64,000 bases of DNA from Schizochytrium sp. TIO01 (taxonomy: Eukaryota > Sar > Bigyra > Thraustochytrida > Thraustochytriidae), in assembly GCA_004764695.1 (NCBI GenBank), contig SMSO01000025.1, positions 2,465,102-2,529,101 on the forward strand. The letters are read 5' to 3'. The position numbers and the translations under genes are program-made. Numbering within the stretch: the stretch's first letter is position 1; each line of letters opens with the position of its first letter. Under the pieces are notes generated by a model. It made no database searches and was not told the DNA's origin. It saw only the letters and a list, made by a program, of their open reading frames with translations. Shown here piece after piece: positions 54,222 through 64,000 of the stretch.

Positions 54222-54407
54222 AGAAGTCTTTCAAATAACACACAGCATAACATAAAAGTTAAAATTTAGTAGAGAAACTTTTTTGAAACAGCCAATATTT
54301 TGCAAAGGCCAGGAAAGATGGATTGATCAGCAACACTAAGCTGCTGTAGCACACATATCAGGATAATCAACAGCAAGTTGGCATAGTAATATTTGATGAA
54401 TACAACT

Positions 54408-54902
54408 CTAAGGAGCTGAGCCGTACTGAGTCATGATAGCGTTAAACTCCTCGCGGCTAATCTCGCCATCAAGATCCTTGTCAAACTCATCAATCATAGC
54501 TTGCAGCTCGTGCTCGGTCAAGCTTTCTCCCAGCTCTCTGGAGATCTTCCGCAAATCACGCAAAGAAATCTTTCCTTTGCCTTGCTCATCAAAAAGCTCA
54601 AACGCTTTAGCTACTTCCTCCTCTGGAGACCGCTCAGATTTTTTCTTGGCCACAATATGTAAAAAATCTTCGAGCATAATGCGACCCTTGTCCTCCACAT
54701 CATACTCGCTAGCAACCTTAATGACTTCCTTCTTGCTCACTGTAAATCCTAGTGCTCGCAAGGCAACCTTGAGTTCATGATAGTCAATGGATCCCGTGCC
54801 CTCCGCATCGAAGAGCTCGAACGCCTCCTTGAGTTCCTGCTCTTGCTCTGCCGAGAGTTTAGCCACACGAGTTCTGCCCCTGCCGGATGACCTCGACGAC
54901 AT
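54408..54902 (-). CDS. Centrin
   Basis: A 164-residue calcium-binding EF-hand protein of centrioles and basal bodies, also found in nuclear export and DNA-repair complexes. Four EF-hands follow a basic N-terminus ([11 protein letters not shown]). EF1 [12 protein letters not shown] and EF4 [12 protein letters not shown] keep the loop ligands. EF2 [12 protein letters not shown] and EF3 [12 protein letters not shown] are weakened, as often in centrins. [16 protein letters not shown] and [16 protein letters not shown] are centrin hallmarks, closest to the centrin-3 type in EF1. The C-terminus ends MTQYGSAP. The presence of a centrin implies a flagellated stage or at least a centriole. Single exon. 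Confidence 0.94.
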   Translation of the reverse strand: MSSRSSGRGRTRVAKLSAEQEQELKEAFELFDAEGTGSIDYHELKVALRALGFTVSKKEVIKVASEYDVEDKGRIMLEDFLHIVAKKKSERSPEEEVAKAFELFDEQGKGKISLRDLRKISRELGESLTEHELQAMIDEFDKDLDGEISREEFNAIMTQYGSAP

Positions 54903-56289
54903 GATCCCTTCTTCGCTGCAGTCTACTCTTCTCTTATCTACCCCACTCCAGATGAAATCTAGTCTAGACTCTTGTCGGTGTCAAACTAAAACTCGCAACA
55001 CCAATGCTTTGTTGATTTACGAACTTGGTTGCTCGGCAATGCGTGGGTCCTCAGTTTGCAATTAGGTTGGGTACCATGGTAGGATGTAAGTAGGAGTACC
55101 TATCGAGTTTTCCTTTTTAGAACAAAAACACCATCTTGAAGAAGAAAATGAATTAAAATACACTCCGTAACGTTCACCTGAATTTTGATCTGAGGTCCAA
55201 CCCCGAGAACATCTTACATCAATCCATTTGCAGTATAGGCTGAATGCTTATCTATGATGATGTTAGGTTATAAACATGTGTGTTACACGGAGCTTTGTCC
55301 AATCGAGGTAGGTTTAGAGATGCGTCGATATGATCGTTGAAGTGCTGACAATTGAAGGGAGTCTAGCAGGTCTTAGAGCTTAGTTACTACTTAATTTAGC
55401 TAATTGAATTAATGTTACATTAAAAAAATATATATGACCTTTTTGACAGGAGAGCTTGTCTCTGACTTTAATAGGTAATGTATAGTGTGACTGCAGATTA
55501 AGCTTTCGGGCTATTGGTTCTAAAGCTCTTGTGGGATTCCGAGCCCGCGAAGAGAGCCGCGAAAGTGTATATTATATTACTCATCACATCGATATTTGCG
55601 GTCATGCTATCCAAAAAAATCTGAAAGGAAAGAACTGTCCCTTGTAATATGCAGGCTTCTCGCGTAAAACATTTTGAGGCTTACTTCCTTTCGCCGCAGT
55701 CAGTAACATGTAAGCTGTGAAGCACCTTCGCTCGATTGACCATGGATATCGCTACATAAAACTCACGAATTGAGATATGCAGCACCATATCAGAAAAGGT
55801 ATAGTTTCCAGTTAAGCTAAAACATTCTTGGGTCTTGCAGTAGGAAGTAAGTACCTAGTAGGCTTCGAGATGCTATCCTTCATACATTTACCCCTTCTCC
55901 ATCTAGAATACAATTACTCTTTTGGCTATCCTTAAAAGAAACTCTTGTCTAATTTCCCATGTCAAATCAAACTTTAAAATCAGAAGATGAGGTATAAAGC
56001 AGAGAAAAATCAAAATTAAACTTCACCTCTTCCCCTTCTCCGGTTGAGCAATCAATTGTAAATTACAACGTTTTATTAAAAGTCGAAAATATCAATTAAT
56101 TAAACAAAAGAGATACGCACAGGCAAAGTGTGAGTGAACTCGTGCTAGGACTGTTCGAGGATATAACGTACAAAGTATGCGTCAGTCTAAAAGTCCCTTA
56201 TTGGGATAGGAGCGTCAGTGCAATGGAGATATTCAACATTTGAATGCTAATTCCTTACACGAGTATGTGACAGGTGCTCCTTTGTACAA
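54903..56289. other. Intergenic region between centrin and the LRR gene
   Basis: About 1.39 kb, AT-rich, with no supported gene. It contains the copy of the TACCTAGTA motif at 55852-55860. The first few hundred bases serve the centrin promoter, and the last part is the 3' flank of the LRR gene. Confidence 0.5.
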
Positions 56290-57951
56290 TCAAACTGCGT
56301 TTTCTTGCAGTGTTTGTTCGAGTGTTTGCAGGCTCTTTTTAGCCCGAGCTTTAACACGAGCACGAGCTGCTGCCCGTCGTCGAGCACGAGCCTTTTCAGG
56401 GTCATATTCAGGCTTTTGGTCTTGTTTACGAGGGCGACCAGAGCTGTAGTAAACTTCGTTTGAGCCAAGATCAAGCTCAAACGGGCCCTGTGAGCGCTTT
56501 GCTAGAACAATAGCATCAGTTGTTGGGATAGGGTTTCCATGTATACGAACGCATGCAAGCACCGGACACTCCATAATAATTTCCTCCAAGGAAAATATTG
56601 TGACGAATGTACACCATGAGCAATCAAATCGACGGATAGCATGCATCCAACGAGGAATAGCTAATAGACCTTCATCAGAAAGTTTACTGCAGCTTGCAAC
56701 TGTTAAGGTATGAACCTGGGCGCCAACTTTGCTCTGAGCAAGAGCTTTGAGACCTTTATCAGTGATAAGTTTGCAACCCGTCAGGTCAAGCTCGGTAATG
56801 CTTGTAGAAAATGTTGCAATCGCGTGAAGAGCGCCATCGTCAACAAGCTCACAGCCAGGCAGATTGAGTCGCGCTAGATTTGGACATGAAACAGCTGCAC
56901 TACGTACAGATATAGATGACAGACCACGAGCACCAGAGACGTGCAATGACCTTAGCGCATGACATCCGGCCAGCACTGGAGACAACAATGTATCGCCAAA
57001 GTGAGCACGGTTTATTACCGAGAGCTCTTGAAGTTCTGTACAGAGCTTCCCAATTGGCTCCAAGGTGCTCCAAGCATCTTTTGAACCAAGAGATAAAGAT
57101 CGGAGACTTCGCGCAGACTCTGCTGCAATTTTAGCCAAAACATAATCAGAACAAAACTTGCTATTGCATTCAAACTTTTGCAAGCGAAGCGAAATATGAT
57201 CTCGTAAACGATTATATCCAGCTGCTGTGAGAACATCACCATAGTCTATGATGTCGCCATCTATTATATATAGTTCATCTAATGCAAGTTTCCTCTGAGT
57301 TTGTACATTAGGCTCGGCTAGGAGAGAGAGAGCTTCAAATACTTGAAATTTGTGCATCCGTAAAATCTTCAACGTATGCACAGCTCCAGAAAGTATTGAG
57401 AGCATATTTGAAAATTCTGCTCCACTATTTAAAGTAAGACCAAGCTCCTGCAAGTCTGGCATTCTTGGGCAGAATGCCTCCCCAGTATTTTGGTCAGTCT
57501 CGAAAAGCGGGCCCAGGTCCACATCCAAAATACGAACGTTATGCAAAAATTCTGGCGCTAGTTGAACAAGTTCTCGCAGTGCTGCTGCGCTCAGCGCTGG
57601 ACATGCGTGTATTCTAAGCTCTCGCAATTGTAAGCCATGCAGCGCAAAGAGTGCAACATCGGACAGCTCAGTTCCACAATTATGCAGTTCTACGGCCGAC
57701 AGTGCCCGACACCTGTGAACAAGTTTCACAAAATCTACTTCTATCAATCTAACATTGAGTAATCGTAGTTCTCGCGCCTTTTGTCGAAGTATGTCATCAA
57801 CGCACTTCGAGAGCAGTCCGCAGGTAGCAGCGATGGGCAGGAGCTCCTTGGTGCTCAGCCAGCCATTAGACACAACCACCAGAACAATGTCTTCTACAGC
57901 TCGTGTAAATGCTGTCGGTACGCAAAGCGCAGCTGAAATATCGTCGTGCAT
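56290..57951 (-). CDS. F-box-like leucine-rich-repeat protein (FBXL/AMN1 type)
   Basis: A 553-residue protein. Residues about 15-55 resemble a weak F-box (VEDIVLVVVSNGWLSTKELL followed by a CGLLSKCVDDIL segment). From about 75 to 480 there are many leucine-rich repeats of the cysteine-containing subtype used by FBXL and AMN1 proteins (ITELDLTGCKLITDKGLKAL, LARLNLPGCELVDDGALHAI, VHTLTVASCSKLSDEGLLAI). Such proteins usually select substrates for SCF ubiquitin ligases. The C-terminal 50 residues are very basic (KARARRRAAARARVKARAKK) and may bind nucleic acid or direct nuclear entry. The F-box is divergent, so a ligase role is inference. Single exon. Confidence 0.85.
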   Translation of the reverse strand: MHDDISAALCVPTAFTRAVEDIVLVVVSNGWLSTKELLPIAATCGLLSKCVDDILRQKARELRLLNVRLIEVDFVKLVHRCRALSAVELHNCGTELSDVALFALHGLQLRELRIHACPALSAAALRELVQLAPEFLHNVRILDVDLGPLFETDQNTGEAFCPRMPDLQELGLTLNSGAEFSNMLSILSGAVHTLKILRMHKFQVFEALSLLAEPNVQTQRKLALDELYIIDGDIIDYGDVLTAAGYNRLRDHISLRLQKFECNSKFCSDYVLAKIAAESARSLRSLSLGSKDAWSTLEPIGKLCTELQELSVINRAHFGDTLLSPVLAGCHALRSLHVSGARGLSSISVRSAAVSCPNLARLNLPGCELVDDGALHAIATFSTSITELDLTGCKLITDKGLKALAQSKVGAQVHTLTVASCSKLSDEGLLAIPRWMHAIRRFDCSWCTFVTIFSLEEIIMECPVLACVRIHGNPIPTTDAIVLAKRSQGPFELDLGSNEVYYSSGRPRKQDQKPEYDPEKARARRRAAARARVKARAKKSLQTLEQTLQENAV

Positions 57952-58369
57952 TCCTTACGCAGTGGTCAATCGTCTCGACGCAGCCAAGTAAAGAATCTGC
58001 TTACGAGAATCGCTGGGCTTGGCAGCGCCTCAGTGTCTCCTATTCTTTTAGAAAGCCAAAGTCATAACGAACGCTGGTCAGCACAGAAAGAATTAACCAG
58101 TCTACAGAATCGGAACTCAGATTTCCTATCAATATACATTCACGCAGAGCCATGCAGACATAACCCACAGAATGATCCAACGATACGCCTCAAGCGCAAG
58201 CCGTGCAAGAGAGAATAGATATGGCACGCCAATTTTGCCGAATTCTTCTATACACTAAATTGAGTAGTTCGTTCCTTTCCAGTCGTTCTCTTGTTCTCCT
58301 ATCCTGTCCTTTAAGTTCTGTTCCTCTGTTCTGTTCTTTCATAAGTATAGCTTTGCATATATAGACCTA

Positions 58370-58490
58370 TCTATATATATATGTTATTGACCTAGCTAGG
58401 TAGGTATATATATACTAGTAGTACTATCACTAATAGTAGTATCATCAATACTAGAAGTACTGATACCACCTACTATGTAGTGCTGTTATT
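58370..58490. repeat. TA/TAGTA-rich low-complexity stretch
   Basis: Alternating TATATA, CTAGGTAGG and repeated TAGTA, AGTAC and ACTA words with many short palindromes. Confidence 0.7.
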
Positions 58491-58597
58491 GATTACACTT
58501 TGCTCGGCTCGTCTGCCATGCTGACAAAAGTCTCTCTTCCAAAAGAGCAAAAAACTCGCGCTTAGAACGCCTATGAATTAATATGGGAGACTCATTG

Positions 58598-58642
58598 GTG
58601 TTCTAGAACAGTGTTCTCAAGGGTGTTCTGGAACGGTGTTCT
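58598..58642. repeat. Phased GTGTTCT array beyond the transposase stop codon
   Basis: GTGTTCT begins at 58598, 58611, 58623 and 58636, spaced 13, 12 and 13 bp. The first copy forms the perfect 12-bp palindrome TGTTCTAGAACA (58599-58610) and the third forms GTTCTGGAAC. The array lies 29-73 bp past the stop codon of the giant ORF, where sub-terminal transposase-binding repeats would be expected. Confidence 0.75.
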
Positions 58643-58670
58643 GTTCTTAGTTCTTATATATTATATGAGT

Positions 58671-61600
58671 CTAGCTAACAGTAACGGCGACTTGACTTGA
58701 AAACTCAGTCGCTGAAATCTGAGGCGCTTGAGCTTGACTTTGACTTGACATTGCTTGGTTGGGATTTTTGATCGCAGCTAAGATTAAATTTAAATGCGTA
58801 GACCCCCTTGCGTCAGATCTGGCTGCCCAATAGACCTGTAAATATGAAATATTGTAAACCCTCCAGATTCCACGAACAATGTCCATCGCAAATGCCCTAC
58901 GATAAACTTCATTCATATGTTCATCTTGAATTTCCTGGTGAGCAACTTCTTCAGCTACATCTCCACGCCATAAAGTATACATTAGAGTAGATACGTGATA
59001 TCCGCAATCCACACCGTTTTTTTGGTTGCCTCGCCTAATCTCGATCTCCCAGTCTTCAGCTCCAAAAAGACGGATGGCATCGCCAAATACTTTCATCACG
59101 TGGCTCGGTTCATGCAAGGTACTTAATGGGTCGTAAAAGACAACACGCGCTTGCCTTTGGTTAAAATAAAGAAGCTGCCAATGACTTCCTGTACAAAACG
59201 GTAGCATAACATATTCAATGACATCTGGAATATAGATTGACCTCGTTGAGGAGCTGTCCTTTTGAAAATGGCCTCTTGGTGTGGCATTTGCAATCGCATT
59301 GCATACAGACGATATAAACAAATCGTGTCGGTCATCTACCGAACTTGTGAGGAATTGAAGTGCGGTGCTAGGTACAAATGCGGTTCCGTGACACTTCTTT
59401 CTTTCTGCAGGCTTCATAACGCGATTTTCTTCGCAGCAGGTAGCACACCATGCATCCATTGCATCCCCTTGCATCCATGATAAAGGTTCCCCGAAAGATT
59501 CGGGGTTAGTTGATTCGGAGCATGGCAAGTTCCCATGAGAGTCTAAGAACAGCCTTTGACACATGCCAAACTCTAGAAACGTATGATTCATAGTGATGTT
59601 GTTTGAATGAACAAAGTGTTTTCCACTTGTAAAAACAGAGTGCTTGGGAGAAATGGAGCTCTTCAGAAGACTGAACACCTTTGCTGAAGCTTTCCAGAAC
59701 GCTGTGCATTTTGAGTTAAACGTTCGCACAGGTCCTCCTTGTCTTGGTTGCATTTTGACACCGCGTACATTTCCAACCTTGGGGACATCTACAGTATGTT
59801 CTTTAGGGGCTATCGCTTGAGCCCTTCTTTTTTCAGACCCGAAAAAGTCTGTGGGTGGTAAACTGTCCAGGGCAGAAATTGTTGCTTCGCAGGTCTGAAG
59901 TTTGCACTCAGCGCCAAATGGCGTGGGGTGCCCTTCTCTTGGTGCATAGCAAGACTGACAGTACTTGCACTTGCTCAGATTTTCAGGAGCTCGCCAGATG
60001 CTCTTTCGTTTACTTTTCAAATGCTTGAATTGGAAAAAGGTTTGTTGAGGTGCAAGGGGGAAGTTCTTCGTCATAATTGACCTCAACTCTGCTGTGTCAA
60101 ATCGTTCCAGAGAGGGATGCCGAGAGAGGAGTTCTTCGTTTATGATGTTCGCTTCCAGATTGCAACGTGTTGAATAGTCCAGCTCTCTGATACTTTCCAA
60201 TAGATGCAAGGGATGCACCAAAGCACCATCTGCAGTAACAGGTACGTCGACCAATGGCTCAGTCATGTGCTCTAACTTGGACGCTAGCATTAGTTTTCGA
60301 TTTTTGGCAGAAATGCTATCTCTCTGATTCAGAAAATCTGCATATTGCCTGAGTAGGAACGCCGTCTTTGGTTTCAGATATTCCCTCAAGTCGCCCGGAT
60401 GAGAGATCTGCACGGAATCAAGCTTCGGAAGGAAAAGACCGTCAAGATCCCCTGCAGGACAAGCGTATCGATTCCACAACTGTGCAAAGCTTTCGAAGCT
60501 GTTAGACAGAATGGGCGCAGCTTTTCGATTGAAGTTTTTGGTTTTAAGAAGATATAAATAAAAGTCTTGCTCCACTTTGTCCTGCTGTTCGGGCTTACCT
60601 TTCATTTTGAATGGGCAAGGCGTGCTAGCTCCTATGAGGTCCTTGGGGCGAGGTCTGGCCCAACCAGAGCCTTTTATGCCGCAAGTTGTATAAGATGCCG
60701 ACAGTACTTGCTGCTGCTTCTTCCTACATTCCACCGTTTGCTCGGCATCATCCCCACTATTTTCGCTGAGAACTCTCTCCCACGAGACGTCATCAGTCAG
60801 AGAGGTTCCAGATCGATTTGGCAAAGGATCTTCACAGAATGCAATCCAACGGGTACGGTCAGGCCTTGCCTCTTCGGCAGGGAACAAGCCTTTTTTTACC
60901 CTTGGCGCAGAAGCAAGCTGCGCTTTTGGAAGATTTGTAATATTTTTTCGAACAGAACATCCAATGTGCAGATGAATATCAGCGTTTGAGCTACCAACCA
61001 CTAATTCTGATATTGGGTCATCCTCGTGTTCAGGCGGTTCTAACTGTACGCACGATATTTTGATCCTTTCTTTAAATTCCTCAGAATCAGAGTCTGTACT
61101 TATACAATCTTCAAGAATTTCTACACAAGTTGAAAGGACTCTCTGAACACCAATATCACCTTGAGGTTCAGGCTTGTCACCGTTCTCTCCTTTAGTGAAA
61201 AGGCTGCCGTTTACTAGTATATTCATTGCTATCAGGCGCAAGCTGATGTGGTCTTTCAATTTTTTATCGATGCCAGCCTCGTCGAGGACTGATCGATCTG
61301 TTTCGGTGGGTACCCCTCCTCCCGTTAGTTTTCGAAGAACTTTCTGGAGGTAACTTATGGCTTTTCTTTTATGTTCTGGTCGTGCGAGAGCTTTTGCAAA
61401 GGCAAATATCACAGCAATGGCTTGCTCTACGGCATGCGCCAGTGTTGAGTTCTCCGTGCTGTCGAAGAAAATCGGCACCACAGTGGCTCGCGTCCTCATT
61501 ATATGATTAGACTCCAAAACAGAACCAACACTTGGCATCATGCTGAATCCCATATGTAAGTCATGAGAAACGCACAAAGGCAGTCGTGCATCTGGATAAG

Positions 61601-63998
61601 GGAGCTCATTATGCTCGATTTTACCATTGAACGCATCATTGACGAGGGAGTTTATCGTGAGGTGGTGGCTGAATGGTTGGTGAATTAAATACGAAGGTAA
61701 ACCTTTTATCTCAATCATTCTGGAACGATTGTATTTAGCAACCACTTTGGTGAGTAGCGCGTCAGCACGAACAATACCAATGGTAGCACTTGCAACAGCC
61801 TGGTTCAACATACGATGGAACACCTCATTTGCATTAGTACCTCTATTTCCCACAAGATGATTTTTGCCATTGATTTTAGTCTGTAGAACGAGACCTGGAG
61901 GGTCGCTCAAGCAGCCCTTATGAACATGTTCAAAAAGGCCTGCAATATACTTGTCTAGGCCAACCCCTGTGGCGGTCTTAGATAAAAATAATCCATGCCG
62001 AAACCCATTTGGATAGGGTCCGAAATGTTCTACACAAGCGTTACCAGATCTTGGTTTGCAACGCTCTCGTACGCGATGAAGCAGGTCAGCACTGAGATCC
62101 ATCTTCGAGTTCATAATATAGTGAGTCTTAAAAACTTCCATGATGCGCTTATATAGAACCTCTGGTTGTGGGATTCGGGTTTCAACAGCTTGATTGATAA
62201 GCCGATCTTTTGTGAAGTTGCTCTTACTCTTATGTTCCTGTTGAACCTGCTTCACTCGCTTGTGGTCGCGCTGAAGAACAGCGTTTGCTAATGCAGTCAT
62301 GAATGCAGTACGAGGTGCTCGGCTTTCGTTGCTGCTTTTCACCATTATTTGCTCCCAACGCTTGAGCCAGTGAAACAAATCGAGCTTGATGGGGACTCCC
62401 TTGAAAATTTGTGATAGGCATTTATTTAATTTTCCACAACATGTATCTGTCCAAATACATTCAGGCCGGTAATCCCGACCATGCATTTCCTGGCGTAGCT
62501 TGACGAATCGTCCTAAAGCTTCTCTTATTTCCCTCTCGTTCTCACTGTTCGCCAACCCACAATAGAATATAATCTGGTTGTGTTCGTTACTGATTGTGAG
62601 TAGGGCTTGATATGGCTGGTATATCCTAAAGGATTTGTCTTGGTCTTGGAATCGAAGTTTACAGCGCTCGGGAAACCGGAACGTGCAATCGATAGCGATA
62701 TACCTGGCGCTGTATGACGCAATTTCGCGAAGCAAAGGTCTTGCCTCTCCTTTAAACTGGTCAATACATAATTCGTCGAGAAATTTGGAGCTTAATCGAT
62801 ATCCGTTGTACTCCATGTCGAAGTTGCCAAAATTTTCAGGAGCCGTGATTGATTTCTCTTGCGTTTCTTCTTCATTTGAGCACGATGCTGATTGATTTGT
62901 CTGGTCGACCTGTTTGCTCGCTTGCTCAGCTGCTTGCTCGGCAGATTCTTTATTGATCTTGTCTCGGGCAAGTCGCTCGTTGCGCTGCTGGATAACCATT
63001 CGAGCATACTCCACGCTCAGTAAGTCCTTTTCTCGGAGTATCTGGTTGATTGTAGTCTCCAAAAGTTCTTTCCAACCCTCTATAACCCTCGTTCGGTCCC
63101 TCTCACGTCGAGCAGTGCTGAGTTGCTTGATTTTCTCGCCGTTTTTTGTATCTAGGATGTTCTTAAGCTCATGGAAGACATCAACAACTGTAGAGATATT
63201 GAGAGCAGACTTTAGGATTTTAATCTTTTTTTCTCCCAAACTCTTGATTTGCTTTAAATCAAATTCCAGTAATTCACGAGCAGCCGTCTCCTTTCTCAAA
63301 ACCTCAGCAGAACATTTTTCGGGCTGGAATTGAATCTTAGATTTGAGCGTATTTGTCGAGTTCACTGCTTGCTTTTGAAAAAAACTTGGGATTGTATTGG
63401 GGCCAGCTTCATCGAAGCGCCGAGTGTGTTCTCCTAAGCTTGATGCATAGTAAAAGTACTCTAGACGATTATGGTTCCGTACCTGAGCCTCATTGAAAGC
63501 ATCTGCAGCCCACGCGGGACTTTTCAACCACAATTGGCTGAGACGTTGGCTAACCTCTGTTTCAATCCCGTGGCGTGGGGTTAAGGTCAGGCCAAAGCGT
63601 ATCCGTACGTCAGCAGGGCACAAACGAAGAACATCCTCACTTGTATTGCGAAACTCTTTATTGCACTTTTTACATTTATACTTTCGAGCCACGAGAAACC
63701 AATTTGCAGTCGCACCAGCAATCTCTCGGTAATTTGGTGCCCAGAAGCCATCGTCACCAGAGACGCTGACAAGAGGTTCACCCAAATGCGCTTTTTGGTT
63801 GCAGTATGGACATGGCATGCGATTGTTCATCGACGCATACATTTTTGCTGGATGCCATAACCCAACGCTGCGCTGGTGAAAGTACTCTGGTGCAATTTGT
63901 TGACCTCTTTTTACTTTCGGCAGTTTGGGTTTCTGGAGCCAAGTGATTGTCCCATCAGGAACAATGTCGTACAGGGACTGGCATGTTTTGATATCCAT
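58671..63998 (-). mobile_element. Giant transposase-like ORF with a C-terminal Ulp1-like protease (1,775 codons)
   Basis: One open frame from an ATG at 63998 (possibly internal, since the window ends two bases upstream) to TAG at 58671. The N-terminus has two Cys pairs forming a zinc ribbon (PCPYC near residue 60, KCKKC near 109), followed by VLRLCPADVRIRF, reminiscent of DUF6729. A helical, Lys/Glu-rich linker follows. A DDE-like core has D437 (YIAIDCTFRF), D518 (IWTDTCCGKLNKC), then LDLFHWLKRW and E725 (GTNANEVFHRML). A Cys-rich patch (CKYCQSCY) lies near 1330. The C-terminus is an Ulp1/SENP-type cysteine protease with H1606 (GSHWQLL), D1623 (FYDPL), Q1659 and C1665 (GNQKNGVDCGYH), all intact. 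This resembles the plan of KDZ-type (Zisupton/Dileera) elements, but family placement is inference. Confidence 0.8.
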
Positions 63999-64000
63999 TT

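Larger units (their letters stand above)
57952..58670. other. Intergenic region between the LRR gene and the transposon-like gene
   Basis: About 720 bp. The left part is the LRR gene promoter side. Then come five GTTCT copies at 58285-58337, an AT/TAGT-rich low-complexity stretch at 58370-58490, and the GTGTTCT array at 58598-58642. It probably includes the end of the mobile element, whose exact border I cannot place. Confidence 0.5.

Overview
This window is nuclear DNA from a eukaryote. Most genes are single uninterrupted reading frames, and a minority carry short GT-AG introns with GTAAGT or GTACGT donors. The gene set includes a centrin, an unconventional myosin, a CAMTA transcription factor, a STE11/MEKK-like kinase, a SUMO E1 subunit and three vacuolar ATPase subunits. 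The animal/fungal-type zinc ALA dehydratase without a plastid leader, the mostly intron-poor long genes and the dense both-strand layout would suit a heterotrophic stramenopile such as a labyrinthulomycete (thraustochytrid). That assignment is inference and is not proven by any single sequence here. The standard genetic code is used; TAA and TAG end intact genes.

Layout: 1-438 is the start of a short-chain dehydrogenase running off the left edge. About 0.44-11.86 kb is AT-rich and nearly gene-free, with microsatellites, a 32-nt A run and at least one decayed coding trace. From 11.9 to 32.2 kb the genes are an ammonium transporter (+), deoxyhypusine hydroxylase (-), ALA dehydratase (+), CAMTA (-), a Vps4-like AAA protein with an altered Walker B (+), a MAPKKK-like kinase (-) and argininosuccinate lyase (-, one intron). 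A repeat-rich gap follows to 35.2 kb. Then come V-ATPase subunit G (+), SUMO-activating AOS1/SAE1 (-, one intron), a frameshift-riddled pseudogene (-), a DUF4291 protein (-), a small membrane protein (+) and a myosin (-). At 47.7-52.9 kb lie V-ATPase subunits c (three exons) and A, both on +. They are followed by a 74-residue two-exon coiled-coil protein (+), a centrin (-) and an F-box-like/LRR protein (-). The right end, 58.7-64.0 kb, is filled by one 1,775-codon ORF of a mobile-element type. It has an N-terminal zinc ribbon, a DDE-like core and an intact C-terminal Ulp1-like cysteine protease. A phased array of GTGTTCT repeats lies just beyond its stop codon.

Working together: the three V-ATPase genes belong to one proton pump, two to the V1 sector and one to the V0 ring, all on the same strand within 18 kb. 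ALA dehydratase (heme), argininosuccinate lyase (arginine) and the ammonium transporter (nitrogen uptake) are separate metabolic functions. Most other neighbours look functionally unrelated, as is normal in eukaryotes. The most unusual content is the transposase-protease giant gene at the right edge and the recurring decayed coding traces in the gaps.
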